From Actinomycetota bacterium (GTDB taxonomy: Bacteria > Actinomycetota > Thermoleophilia > Miltoncostaeales > Miltoncostaeaceae): a stretch of DNA of 64,000 nt. The notes under the pieces were generated by a model that saw nothing but the letters and a program-made list of their open reading frames with translations, did not search any database and was not told the origin of the DNA. The stretch is taken from contig JACJWX010000005.1 in assembly GCA_020636905.1 (NCBI GenBank), positions 78,687 through 142,686 on the forward strand, in the 5' to 3' direction. The position numbers and the translations under genes are program-made. Below are positions 35,981-47,450 of this stretch, one piece after another; the first letter of the stretch is position 1, and every line of letters starts with the position of its first letter.

Positions 35981-35989
35981 ACGATAGCA
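35981..35989 (-). promoter_or_regulatory. Candidate extended -10 promoter for the rimP-nusA-infB operon
   Basis: TGCTATCGT (TGnTAnnnT) 106 bases before rimP. CTGACG lies 15 bases further upstream as a weak -35. Confidence 0.45.
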
Positions 35990-36068
35990 CTCACCCGCCG
36001 ACGTCAGACGCGCGGAAGGTGAAGATCCGGCGATCAGCGTGCTCGGCCCCACCGGGGCGGACGCGACG

Positions 36069-36530
36069 TCACGGTTCGGCGCGGGCAAGCACCTCCGCGC
36101 TGTCCAGAACCAGGGTCACGGGACCGTCATTGCACAGGCGAACCCGCATGGCCGCGCCGAACACGCCGCGCGCGACCTCCACCCCGTCCGCCTCAAGGGC
36201 GTCGGCGTAGGCCGCAACCAGGGGTTCGGCCACGTCGGCGGACGCGGCACGCCAGCCGGGGCGCCGCCCCCGCCGCATGTCGGCGGTGAGGGTGAACTGG
36301 CTCACCACCAGCACCGCGCCGGCGATGTCCTCCAGCGACCGGTGGAACGGGCGGGTCTCGTCGGCGAACACGCGCAGGCCGATCGTCTTCGCCGCCATCG
36401 CGCGGGCAACCGGCTCGGTGTCGCCGTCCTGAATACCGACGAGTGCGAGGAAGCCCGGCCCGATGCGACCGACCGTGTGACCGTCGACCTCGACCGACGC
36501 CTCGGTGACCCGCTGCAGGACGATTCGCAC
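36069..36530 (-). CDS. dtd: D-aminoacyl-tRNA deacylase
   Basis: Removes D-amino acids mischarged on tRNA. 153 residues: MRIVLQRVTEASVEVDG, VVSQFTLTADMRRGRRPGW (the SQFTL motif) and the cross-subunit NDGPVTLVLD (GPVT, Gly-cisPro in the family). GTG 36530 lies six bases after TAGGCT; leaderless message likely. Divergent from the YbjN-like gene. Confidence 0.96.
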   Translation of the reverse strand: MRIVLQRVTEASVEVDGHTVGRIGPGFLALVGIQDGDTEPVARAMAAKTIGLRVFADETRPFHRSLEDIAGAVLVVSQFTLTADMRRGRRPGWRAASADVAEPLVAAYADALEADGVEVARGVFGAAMRVRLCNDGPVTLVLDSAEVLARAEP

Positions 36531-36536
36531 CCGGCG

Positions 36537-36542
36537 AGCCTA
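36537..36542 (-). promoter_or_regulatory. Leaderless -10 box for dtd
   Basis: TAGGCT six bases before GTG 36530; left arm of a shared inverted repeat with the opposing box at 36555-36560. Confidence 0.5.
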
Positions 36543-36554
36543 CCCGGCGCCGGA

Positions 36555-36560
36555 TAGGCT
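36555..36560 (+). promoter_or_regulatory. Leaderless -10 box for the YbjN-like gene
   Basis: TAGGCT six bases before ATG 36567, only 12 bases from the opposing dtd box. Confidence 0.5.
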
Positions 36561-36566
36561 CGACCG

Positions 36567-37001
36567 ATGGATGCGATCGAAAGGCTCGCGGCGGCGGTGA
36601 CGACGCTCGAACTGGACGCCACGCGTGCGGCGGTCGGCGAATGGCACGTCAGGCTCCCGTCGGAGGCACGACGCACGTTCGGCGCGGTGCTCCGCGGTGC
36701 CGAGCGCACGGTCACGCTGACCGCCTTCTTCATCCGGACCCCGGACCGCAACCGCGAGGCGGTGTTCCGGCGGCTGCTGCGACGGAACCTCGACCTGGGG
36801 GACTGGCGGTTCGCCGTCGACGACCACGGGGACATCTACCTGCGGGCCGTCGCCGACGGCGCGACCCTCGACGCCGACCGGTTGGACGAACTCCTCGGCG
36901 CGCTGGTCACGCTGATGGACGCGGCTCACGGTCCGCTCATGGAGCTCGGCTTCGAGGTGCCACCGCGAGCGACCGACCCGGCGGCTCACGCCGCCGGCTG
37001 A
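36567..37001 (+). CDS. YbjN-domain protein
   Basis: 144-residue soluble protein resembling the YbjN/type III secretion chaperone-like fold common in actinobacteria, role unknown. Pattern: WHVRLPSEARRTFGAVLRGAERTVTLTAFFIRTPDRNREAVFRRLLRRNLDLGDWRFAVDDHGDIYLRA, then a helical end. Its last 16 bases overlap the end of the convergent TPR gene. ATG is fixed by the -10 spacing. Confidence 0.8.
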   Translation: MDAIERLAAAVTTLELDATRAAVGEWHVRLPSEARRTFGAVLRGAERTVTLTAFFIRTPDRNREAVFRRLLRRNLDLGDWRFAVDDHGDIYLRAVADGATLDADRLDELLGALVTLMDAAHGPLMELGFEVPPRATDPAAHAAG

Positions 37002-37327
37002 CCGTCCGCGCCGGTACCGAACAGCTTCGCCAGACGGTAGTGGCGCCGGGCGAGCCGGCGCTCGCCCAACCGGTCCAGGCTCCTCGCCAGGCCGTAGTGC
37101 GCGTATCCGTCGGTCGGATGCAGCTCCACCGCGGCCTCGAATTCCGCCCGTGCGCGCACGAAGGCACGGCTCGAGAAGTAGGCCCTGCCGAGGGCCTCGC
37201 GGATGGATCCCTGTTCGGGTTCGAGCGCCTTCGCCCGCTCGAGCGCGACCGCCGCCTGCCGGTACTCGCGCATCCGCAGCAGCTCACTTCCCGACGTGAA
37301 GGCCTCGTATGCCTCGTACGTCCCCAT
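36986..37327 (-). CDS. Tetratricopeptide-repeat protein
   Basis: 113-residue soluble protein of about three TPR units (YRQAAVALERAKALEPEQGSIREALGRAYFSSRAFVRARAEFEAAVELHPTDGYAHYGLARSL). TPRs act in protein contacts; the partner is unknown, but its gene ends the MoxR-DUF58-transglutaminase unit and overlaps the transglutaminase gene by 44 bases. ATG 37327 is preceded at eight bases by TACCGT, so it may also be transcribed separately. Confidence 0.85.
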   Translation of the reverse strand: MGTYEAYEAFTSGSELLRMREYRQAAVALERAKALEPEQGSIREALGRAYFSSRAFVRARAEFEAAVELHPTDGYAHYGLARSLDRLGERRLARRHYRLAKLFGTGADGQPAA

Positions 37328-39602
37328 CCCGGCGTACGGTAGCGCGATCCTCCGTCCGCCCGCCGAAGTGTCCTCGGAGGCGCCGGCGCCATCCGGCCGC
37401 CCGCCGGGCCATCCGTCGCAGGCGGCGGTTCTCGCGCCACGCCATGACGACGTCGGCGTCGGTGAGCGCCCCCGGGCCATACCGCGCTGCCGCGGCCACC
37501 GAGTACAGGGCCCCGGCATCGACACCAGCCCTGCGCCGGAGCCACTCGGCACGCTGCGCCGCGTCCCCGTGCGCGGGCGGTCGCATCCCGAGTCGATCGA
37601 GCGTGTCCTCGAGGTCGCCGACGGCCGCGAGCAGACGTGTGCGCTGATCGCCCGTTCGCCGGGCACGACGCCGCCGCACCCCGCGAAGGCCCCAGGGTAG
37701 TGCGCCGCCGAGCGCCACCAGCACCCCCACCAGCGGAAGTGCCCACCGCCACCAGGAGGTGCCCGACCCCGTCGCCGTCGGTTCGGCGGCACCCGAGTCG
37801 GCGGGCTGTTCGGGCCGGCTCGGGACGGCCGCCGGTTCCGGCGGGGCCACCGGCTCCGGCGCGACCTGCGCGGCGGACTCGTCGGTTTGCGGCGGCCGCT
37901 CGTAGTTCGGGCTCGACACGGAGGCCCGGTTCCCCGTGGCCCGTCCGGGTGTCGGGTCGAAATCCACCCATCCGGCCTCGGGGAGGTACACCTCGACCCA
38001 GGTGTGGGCGTCCCGGTCGAACACCACGTACTGGTCCCGAGTGGTGGGATCGAGACTGCCGGCCGCGTACCCGACCGCGAGGCGCGCCGGTATGCCCACC
38101 GATCTGAGCATCACGGCCATCGCGCCGGCGAAGTGCTGGCAGAACCCGGCCTTGGTGGTGCGGACGAAGTCGACCAGGGGCGGGTCGCCGTTCTTCGGAA
38201 ACGGCGGCGCCTCGTCGTATCGGAAGTTGCTCCGCAGGTAGCTCTCGATCCGGTTGACCGCCACGTACGGGGAACTCGCGTCGCCCACCACCTCGCGCGC
38301 GGTCCGCCTGAGCAGCGCGTAGTCGCCGAGGGCAGCGTCCTCCGGCGGAGTGCCGCCACCTCCCCACAGGGGGATCTCGACCGGCCGGGTGCCGAATGAC
38401 GCGGCCAGCTCCGGCATGGCGTCTTCGGCCCGCACCCGCGCTTCGTCGTAGGTGGTGCGGGCCACCAGATCCGCCGGGGACGGATCGTTGAGGACCGTCC
38501 GGACGGCGTAGCTGCTGCCGGGTCCCAGCGACGGCTCCACACGGACGCCACCGCCGAAGCGCTCCTCGGCCTGCCCGTCGAACGGGCCGCTGATCACCGC
38601 CGGCCGCCCCGCGGCCAGCACCAGGTGGCTCCGCAAGCGGAGAAACGTGACCTGTTGCGTCACCGTGACCGGATTCTCGACCGCTGGTGTGCCGGTGGCC
38701 GCGGCGACGTCGATGGTGCCATCGACGACCGGCAGCTCGGTCCATCGGTCGAGCGTCCGTTCGGTGAACGCCAGGCCGTCGAAGTCCGACAGCACCGCGG
38801 CCCGCAGCGAGAGCCGTCGGGCCGAGGACACGCGCATGACCTCGCGCGGCACCGCCGGCCAGTTCAGCTGCCCGTAGGTCTGGCGGATGTCGAGGCCCGA
38901 CGACGGTCCCGCCTCTCCCGCAAGGGTCCAGTCGCGCCAGTTCCACCAGCCGGTGGCGTCGCCCGCGGTCGTGGACGGCGCGATCACGGCGGTGACGAGG
39001 CCGGCCGCGGCCAGGGCCGAGATGGTCCGGACGCCCCACCCACGTCCGGTCGGGGCCGAGGTCAGCGCCAGCGCCGCGAGCAGGGTGAGCAGGGCCAGCA
39101 CGCCGGCCAGCACCGGACGCGTCGGGGGCTCGACGGTCCAGGCGTAGGCCAGGCCGATCAGCGTGGTCCACACGGCGGGAAGCGCCTGACGCCGTTCCAG
39201 GAGCTGCCATGCGACGATGCCGACGAGGACGGCGAGCACCAGGTCCATCAGCCCCAGGAACTGGCGGTCCTCACCGAACGAGGCCGGGACGACCGTCGTC
39301 TGGGCGGCCACCAGGCCCCCGCCGATGGTCTCTCGCAGTGCGCCCCATGCACCCGGTTCCCCCACCAGGAACTCGACGGGCGAGCGTCCGGTGGCCACGG
39401 CCGCCACGCCAAGGACCGCGGCGACACCGGCGGCCACGCGGGCCGGCACCCGCCATCGCGGCAGCAGACCCGCCGCGGCCGGGAGCATCGCCAGTCCCAC
39501 GATGAGCAGCATGCGATCGCCCACGGACTCGTCGTACAACCGGCTCCAGGTGACCATCATGGTTCCGGCCAGGAGGAGACTCGCGATGACCCGGCGGATC
39601 AT
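37284..39602 (-). CDS. TgpA-like membrane transglutaminase (DUF3488-transglutaminase-DUF4129)
   Basis: 772-residue membrane protein. The N-terminal part has about six TM helices (DUF3488 type). A large extracytoplasmic region holds the transglutaminase-like core with a Cys-His-Asp triad: Cys488 in GFCQHFAGAMAVMLRSVGIPAR, His533 in DAHTWVEVYL and Asp549 in VDFDPTPG. Another TM helix (WWRWALPLVGVLVALGGALPW) and a C-terminal DUF4129-like segment follow. Homologues with MoxR and DUF58 are thought to cleave or cross-link envelope proteins or peptides. ATG 39602 overlaps the DUF58 stop (ATGA). Confidence 0.92.
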   Translation of the reverse strand: MIRRVIASLLLAGTMMVTWSRLYDESVGDRMLLIVGLAMLPAAAGLLPRWRVPARVAAGVAAVLGVAAVATGRSPVEFLVGEPGAWGALRETIGGGLVAAQTTVVPASFGEDRQFLGLMDLVLAVLVGIVAWQLLERRQALPAVWTTLIGLAYAWTVEPPTRPVLAGVLALLTLLAALALTSAPTGRGWGVRTISALAAAGLVTAVIAPSTTAGDATGWWNWRDWTLAGEAGPSSGLDIRQTYGQLNWPAVPREVMRVSSARRLSLRAAVLSDFDGLAFTERTLDRWTELPVVDGTIDVAAATGTPAVENPVTVTQQVTFLRLRSHLVLAAGRPAVISGPFDGQAEERFGGGVRVEPSLGPGSSYAVRTVLNDPSPADLVARTTYDEARVRAEDAMPELAASFGTRPVEIPLWGGGGTPPEDAALGDYALLRRTAREVVGDASSPYVAVNRIESYLRSNFRYDEAPPFPKNGDPPLVDFVRTTKAGFCQHFAGAMAVMLRSVGIPARLAVGYAAGSLDPTTRDQYVVFDRDAHTWVEVYLPEAGWVDFDPTPGRATGNRASVSSPNYERPPQTDESAAQVAPEPVAPPEPAAVPSRPEQPADSGAAEPTATGSGTSWWRWALPLVGVLVALGGALPWGLRGVRRRRARRTGDQRTRLLAAVGDLEDTLDRLGMRPPAHGDAAQRAEWLRRRAGVDAGALYSVAAAARYGPGALTDADVVMAWRENRRLRRMARRAAGWRRRLRGHFGGRTEDRATVRRDGDVRGIRGLHVGK
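37336..37341 (-). promoter_or_regulatory. Candidate leaderless -10 box for the TPR gene
   Basis: TACCGT eight bases before ATG 37327, inside the end of the transglutaminase gene. Confidence 0.35.
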
Positions 39603-40771
39603 CCGACCGCTCCCCGCACGCGGGCCGGCGCCAGCGCCGCCGCGAGCGCCCCCGCGTCGGGCACGCTGATCACCGGCCCCCACGCGCCGCCCGGGGCCGA
39701 CCGGACGCCGATCCACACGAGCGCCGCGTCGATCCCCGCCCGTCGCGCCACCGCGAGCGCGTCCAGCACCGCGGGATCCGGGTCACCGGTCACGACCACG
39801 ACCGCGTGGCCCGGACTCAATGTCCGTGCCGCCTGACGAACCACGGTGGCGATCGAGGGGGCATCGGCAACGCGTTCCACCGCCGCCAGTCGGCGTTCGG
39901 CGTCCGACCAGGCGGTCGGCCTGCCGCCCGGGTCACCGCTGAACCAGAGGTTGACGGGCATCGCACCGCCTCGCATGGCGTCGACGGCGCGGGTGATGCT
40001 GGCGGCGGCCACGACGGCGGTCTCGAACGTATCGGCGTCCGGCCGGGACCCCGGCCCCCGGTCCAGCAGGACGGTTCCGATCCGTCCGCCCCCGTCATCC
40101 GGTCGGAAGACCTTGGTGTGGAGGCGTCCCCGCTTTGCGGACTGGCCCCAGTGGACGCGTGACAGCGGATCACCGGGGGCGTACTCCCGCAGCGACTCGA
40201 GATTCGAGATGTCCTCGCCGAGGAGGCTGAGTCGACCGGGCCGACGACCCCCGAGTTCGCCGATGGTCGCCGCGGCCGGCACGGTGCCCGGCGGGACGAC
40301 GAGCGTGCGGGCGGCGTCGGCCTCCCGACGGCTGACGGCCAGGCCGAACGGGTCGCCGATCGTGAGGTGTATCGGCCGCAGCTCGTGGGCGCCGCGCCGA
40401 GCGTGCGGAACGCGAAGGCGGATGCCGTCGCCGGTACGCACGAGCCGGCCGGGGCCAAGCGTCGTCGCGCCGGGTGCCATGTCCCACTGGAGCAGTGCCC
40501 GCATCCACCGTCTGCGCGCGGAGCCGGTGAGGGTCGCCTCGATCTCCACCGGTTCGGTCGCCCGCGGTTGGGCGGGCCGGACGATGCGGGTCGCGCCGAC
40601 ACCTGCGCTCCCCAGCGCGGTGGCCGCGAGCGCGCCCACCACCACCAGCGTGAGTCCCAGCCCGAGCGTGGCCAGTGCCGGCGCGCCGAAGCCCCGCGCG
40701 AGCACGAAGGTCGCGACACCGGCGGTGAGCGTTGCCCACCCGCGAACCGTGATGCGAGCGCCGCCCGGCAT
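39599..40771 (-). CDS. DUF58 domain protein
   Basis: 390 residues: two N-terminal TM helices (WATLTAGVATFVLARGFGAPALATLGLGLTLVVVGAL), a beta domain, then the DUF58 signature DPFGLAVSRRE...GEDISNLESLREYAPGDPLSRVHWGQSAKRGRL and a von Willebrand A-like C-terminus (GTVLLDRGPG). Standard partner of MoxR ATPases. ATG 40771 is eight bases from the moxR stop. Confidence 0.92.
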   Translation of the reverse strand: MPGGARITVRGWATLTAGVATFVLARGFGAPALATLGLGLTLVVVGALAATALGSAGVGATRIVRPAQPRATEPVEIEATLTGSARRRWMRALLQWDMAPGATTLGPGRLVRTGDGIRLRVPHARRGAHELRPIHLTIGDPFGLAVSRREADAARTLVVPPGTVPAAATIGELGGRRPGRLSLLGEDISNLESLREYAPGDPLSRVHWGQSAKRGRLHTKVFRPDDGGGRIGTVLLDRGPGSRPDADTFETAVVAAASITRAVDAMRGGAMPVNLWFSGDPGGRPTAWSDAERRLAAVERVADAPSIATVVRQAARTLSPGHAVVVVTGDPDPAVLDALAVARRAGIDAALVWIGVRSAPGGAWGPVISVPDAGALAAALAPARVRGAVG

Positions 40772-40779
40772 CGAATCCG

Positions 40780-41778
40780 CTACGCCAGCGGCACGGGCGT
40801 CGCCCGGAGCGCGTCGTCGACGATCTCGACCGGGTCGACCCCGCGAGCGCGCGCGTCGGGCGACAGGACCAGGCGATGGGCCAGGCACAGCGGAGCCATC
40901 GTCCGGACGTCCTCGGGCAGCGCGTAGGTGCGCAGCTGCACGAGGGCCCGTGCTCTGGCCATCTGGAGCAGCGAGATCCCGGCTCTCGGGCTTGCGCCGA
41001 GATCGGTGCGCGGGTCCGACCGGGTGGCACGCGTGATTCCGACGACGTAGTCCGCCAGGGCGGCGTCGGCGTGGATGTCGGCCAGCCGGTACTGAAGGTC
41101 GCGGAGGGCCCGCGCGTCGGCCACCACCGGGACGTCCTCCAGGGCGTCCTTTCCGGCCAGCTCGAGCAGCATGGTCGCCTCCGCGGCGGCGTTCGGATAG
41201 CCCAGCGACACACGGACGGTGAATCGGTCGAGCTGCGCCTCGGGAAGCGGGAACGTCCCCTCGTACTCGACGGGGTTCTGGGTGGCGATCACCATGAACG
41301 GTTCCGGTACCGGCCTCGTCTGCCCGTCCACGGTCACCTGCCGCTCCTCCATACATTCCAGCAGCGCGGACTGTGTCTTGGGCGAGGCCCGGTTGATCTC
41401 GTCCACGAGTACGAGGTTCGCGAACACCGGTCCGGGATGGAACCGAAAGCTGTCGTCCCCCTGATGCCAGACCGTCACGCCGGTGACGTCTGCGGGCAGC
41501 AGGTCCGCCGTGCACTGGACCCGCGAATAGCTGCTGCCGGACGCGCGTGCCAGCGCCTTCGCCAGCACCGTCTTCCCCACGCCGGGCGCATCCTCGATCA
41601 TGACGTGGCCGCCGGTGATCAGGCAGGCGACGCAGGCCTCCAGCACGTGCTCGGGCGCCCGCGCGCCGCGACCGCACGCGTCAACCAGTTCACGGGCCAG
41701 GTGCCCCGCCGCGGCGAGCGCTCCGGACGGCCCGGCCCCGGGATCCCGGTCGGGGCCCTTCATCGGCCGGCCAGGCAC
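40780..41778 (-). CDS. MoxR family AAA+ ATPase
   Basis: 332-residue chaperone-like ATPase. Walker A is APGVGKTVLAKALA, Walker B VLVDEINRASPKTQSALLECMEE, followed by FMVIATQNPVEYEGTFPLPEAQLDRF with sensor 1 and the arginine finger, and a C-terminal helical lid. First gene of the MoxR-DUF58-transglutaminase-TPR operon. GTG 41778 lies about 110 bases after the probable transcription start; the conserved fold begins near residue 20, so ATG 41763 is another possible start. Confidence 0.93.
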   Translation of the reverse strand: MPGRPMKGPDRDPGAGPSGALAAAGHLARELVDACGRGARAPEHVLEACVACLITGGHVMIEDAPGVGKTVLAKALARASGSSYSRVQCTADLLPADVTGVTVWHQGDDSFRFHPGPVFANLVLVDEINRASPKTQSALLECMEERQVTVDGQTRPVPEPFMVIATQNPVEYEGTFPLPEAQLDRFTVRVSLGYPNAAAEATMLLELAGKDALEDVPVVADARALRDLQYRLADIHADAALADYVVGITRATRSDPRTDLGASPRAGISLLQMARARALVQLRTYALPEDVRTMAPLCLAHRLVLSPDARARGVDPVEIVDDALRATPVPLA

Positions 41779-41894
41779 GCGCGCGGCGCAACCCGGGTCG
41801 ACCGGCGACGATCACCCCGGCGCGCGCGCGGAACGCACGGTCGGTGGGCGGTGGCACGGATCGGACTCGTGGCGGGTCGGCGCACCATCGGTCG

Positions 41895-41903
41895 AGGGTA
41901 GCA
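41895..41903 (-). promoter_or_regulatory. Extended -10 promoter for the MoxR operon
   Basis: TGCTACCCT just after the coaBC stop, identical to the box ahead of rpsO. An ATG (41888) follows at six bases and would open a 42-codon Arg-rich frame overlapping the MoxR start. Confidence 0.45.
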
Positions 41904-41915
41904 AGGCGGGCCCCG

Positions 41916-43118
41916 TCATCCCGTCCGCGCGGTCACTTGCGACATGAGCGCGTCAAGGATCGCCTCGGCACAGGCGCGCTTGCTCCGGCGCTCGAAGAAC
42001 ACCTCGGCGTCGCCGGGGCCGATGATGGTGATCGCGTTGTCATCGCTCCCGAATCCGATACCGGGTGCGCTGATGTCGTTGTGGACCACGATGTCGACGC
42101 CCTTGCGCGTGCGCTTGTCCCGGGCCCGCTGCAGGCCCGCGGCGCCCGCCTCGGCGGCGAACCCGACCATCACCTGGTCCGCCCGCGCGGCTGCCAGGTC
42201 GCTGAGGATGTCCGTCGTGCGTTCGAGATCGATCTGCAGGGACGAGGCCGCGCTCTTGTCGATCTTGCCCGTCTCGGCGCGCACCGGGCGGTAGTCGGCG
42301 ACGGCGGCCGTCATGACCAGGGCATCGCAGCCGGGGAACTCGTCCAGGCAGACGCGGTGCAACGCTTCAGCGGTGCCGGCGTCCCGGTACGTCACGTCCG
42401 GCCGCCGCGGCAGATCGACGTTGGCGGCCACCACGGTCACCCGGGCGCCACGATCACGCGCGGCGTCGACGATGGCCCAGGCCATCTTTCCCGAGGAGGA
42501 GTTGCCCACGTAGCGGACCGCGTCGATCGGCTCCCGCGTGCCTCCCGCGGTGATCAGGATCTCGCGACCCTGCATTTCCCCGCCGTGCCGGACGACGCGC
42601 TCCACCGCCGCGCAGACGTCCGCGGGACTGGCGAGCCGTCCCATGCCGACCTCGCCGTCGGCGAGCAGCCCGGACGCGGGTGGAACCACGACCACGCCTC
42701 GCGCTTCGAGGGTCGCCACGTTGGCGACGGTCGCCGGGTGCTCCCACATCCTGGTGTTCATCGCCGGGGCCACCACCACCGGACCGTCGAAGGCGACGAG
42801 CGACGTCGAAAGCAGACCGTCGGCCAGCCCGTGCGCGAGCCGCGCCAGCGTGTTCGCCGTCGCCGGGCACACCACGGCGACGTCCGCACGCCGTGCGAAA
42901 TCGAGGTGGTCGTAGCCGGCGGTCCCGGGATCGGTGAACTGTCCCAGTCCCACCGGGCGACCCGAGAGGGCCGAGAACGTCTCCGGACCCACGAAGCGGG
43001 TCGCGTTCCGGGTCATGATGACGCTCACGTCGTGTCCGTCCCGCTGCAGCATGCGGAGTACGTCGACGGCCTTGTACGCGGCGATGCCGCCGCTGACCCC
43101 GAGTAGCACCTCAGCCAC
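41916..43118 (-). CDS. coaBC: Bifunctional phosphopantothenoylcysteine decarboxylase/synthetase CoaBC
   Basis: Two consecutive steps of coenzyme A synthesis in one 400-residue protein. The N-terminal CoaC flavoprotein has LLGVSGGIAAYKAVDVLRML and VVVAPAMNTRMWEHPATVAN. The C-terminal CoaB ligase has GREILITAGGTREPIDAVRYVGNSSSGKMAWAIV, the nucleotide-binding signature, and VMVGFAAEAG. GTG 43118 has GAGGGGGA upstream. It follows gmk by 12 bases; no rpoZ lies between. Confidence 0.97.
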   Translation of the reverse strand: MAEVLLGVSGGIAAYKAVDVLRMLQRDGHDVSVIMTRNATRFVGPETFSALSGRPVGLGQFTDPGTAGYDHLDFARRADVAVVCPATANTLARLAHGLADGLLSTSLVAFDGPVVVAPAMNTRMWEHPATVANVATLEARGVVVVPPASGLLADGEVGMGRLASPADVCAAVERVVRHGGEMQGREILITAGGTREPIDAVRYVGNSSSGKMAWAIVDAARDRGARVTVVAANVDLPRRPDVTYRDAGTAEALHRVCLDEFPGCDALVMTAAVADYRPVRAETGKIDKSAASSLQIDLERTTDILSDLAAARADQVMVGFAAEAGAAGLQRARDKRTRKGVDIVVHNDISAPGIGFGSDDNAITIIGPGDAEVFFERRSKRACAEAILDALMSQVTARTG

Positions 43119-43130
43119 GATGTGTCCCCC

Positions 43131-43706
43131 TCACGCGTGTTCCATCCGGGTTTCGGCATCGACGATCGCCGCCAGCTCCTCGACGGCACGTTCCACGTCG
43201 TCGTTGAGCACACGATGATCGAACTCCGCCATGGCCGCCAGCTCGACGCGGCTCTCCTCGAGCCGGCGGTCGATGTCCGCGGCGGCCTCGGTGTTGCGCC
43301 CCTTCAGGCGACGAACCAACTCCTCGAACGACGGCGGCTCGATGAACACCGAGACGGCGTCCGGCAGGGCCTCGCGGACCGCGCGCGCGCCGCGGAGCTC
43401 GATCTCTAGGACGACCGACCGTCCGAGGGCCAGGTGGCGGTCGACCTCGGATCGCAGCGTGCCGTAGTGGTGCCCCGCGTAGACCACGTGTTCCAGGAAG
43501 CGGTCCTCGGCGACGGCGGCCTCGAAGCCGTCGGGGGTCATGAAGTGGTACTCGCGGCCGTCGACCTCACCCGGCCGCTGAGGGCGTGTGGTCGCCGACA
43601 CCGCGACGGTCAGAAACGAGAACCGCCGCAGGAGCCCCTCGATCAGCGTGCCCTTCCCGGCTCCGGACGGTCCCGACACGATGAGCACCCTGGCACGCCG
43701 GTGCAC
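43131..43706 (-). CDS. gmk: Guanylate kinase
   Basis: ATP-dependent phosphorylation of GMP. 191 residues from GTG 43706: VLIVSGPSGAGKGTLIEGLL (P-loop), SATTRPQRPGEVDGREYHFM (GMP-binding), FLEHVVYAGHHYGT and the RRLKGRNTEAAADIDRRLEE lid. The longer in-frame reading to 43898 would run through mihF. It starts 23 bases after mihF, the usual actinobacterial order. Confidence 0.97.
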   Translation of the reverse strand: MHRRARVLIVSGPSGAGKGTLIEGLLRRFSFLTVAVSATTRPQRPGEVDGREYHFMTPDGFEAAVAEDRFLEHVVYAGHHYGTLRSEVDRHLALGRSVVLEIELRGARAVREALPDAVSVFIEPPSFEELVRRLKGRNTEAAADIDRRLEESRVELAAMAEFDHRVLNDDVERAVEELAAIVDAETRMEHA

Positions 43707-43729
43707 GTCGCTGGGGGGTCCGGTCGCGG

Positions 43730-44053
43730 CTATCGGGCCAGCATTTCGATCAGCTCGCTGCGCTGGCGCTCGGTCAGCCCGCCGATCGTCTTGCCCTGGG
43801 AGATTCGGCAGTGGTTGAGGAACCGTGTCGCTTTGACCTTCCCGTACTTCGGGACGGCCATGAGCATGTCGAAGGTTTTTGCGCTCTCCACGAACCACGG
43901 CGGGGTGGAGATGATCTCGATGATCGAGACCTGCCCCGCCTTCAGATCACGCTTCAACTGCGCGCGAAGACTGCGGATTTCGTTGGCGCGTTTGAGCGCC
44001 GCCATCCGCTGGTCGGGAGAACGTTCGGGTGTTTTGTGTGGATCGGGGGTCAT
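43730..44053 (-). CDS. mihF: Actinobacterial integration host factor
   Basis: Small nucleoid-associated DNA-binding protein of the mIHF family, specific to actinobacteria. 107 residues: AALKRANEIRSLRAQLKRDLKAGQVSI, VPKYGKVKATRFLNHCRISQGKTIGGLTERQRSEL with the helix-two-turn-helix-like basic motif. A promoter whose -10 lies ten bases before ATG predicts a nearly leaderless message. Its presence is one of the best taxonomic markers in the window. Confidence 0.97.
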   Translation of the reverse strand: MTPDPHKTPERSPDQRMAALKRANEIRSLRAQLKRDLKAGQVSIIEIISTPPWFVESAKTFDMLMAVPKYGKVKATRFLNHCRISQGKTIGGLTERQRSELIEMLAR

Positions 44054-44063
44054 GGTTCAGCGG

Positions 44064-44093
44064 AGCATAGGGGGTGGTGGTGGGTCGTGACAA
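44064..44093 (-). promoter_or_regulatory. Promoter of mihF-gmk-coaBC
   Basis: TTGTCA (44088-44093) and TATGCT (44064-44069), 18 bases apart, the best two-box promoter in the window. It separates this unit from carB, whose stop is 148 bases upstream of mihF; the rest of 44094-44201 shows no gene. Confidence 0.6.
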
Positions 44094-44201
44094 CGCCAGA
44101 CGTGCAGCAGTTTCCCCGACTGAGACCACAAATGTCTGACCGTCGATCTGAGGTTGTGGGTTCAGCGCAAAATGGCGAAATGCCGGTGACGACGGACGAA
44201 T

Positions 44202-47423
<3,222 letters not shown>

Positions 47424-47450
47424 CGGGCCTCCCGATCGAGGGTGGGCGGG

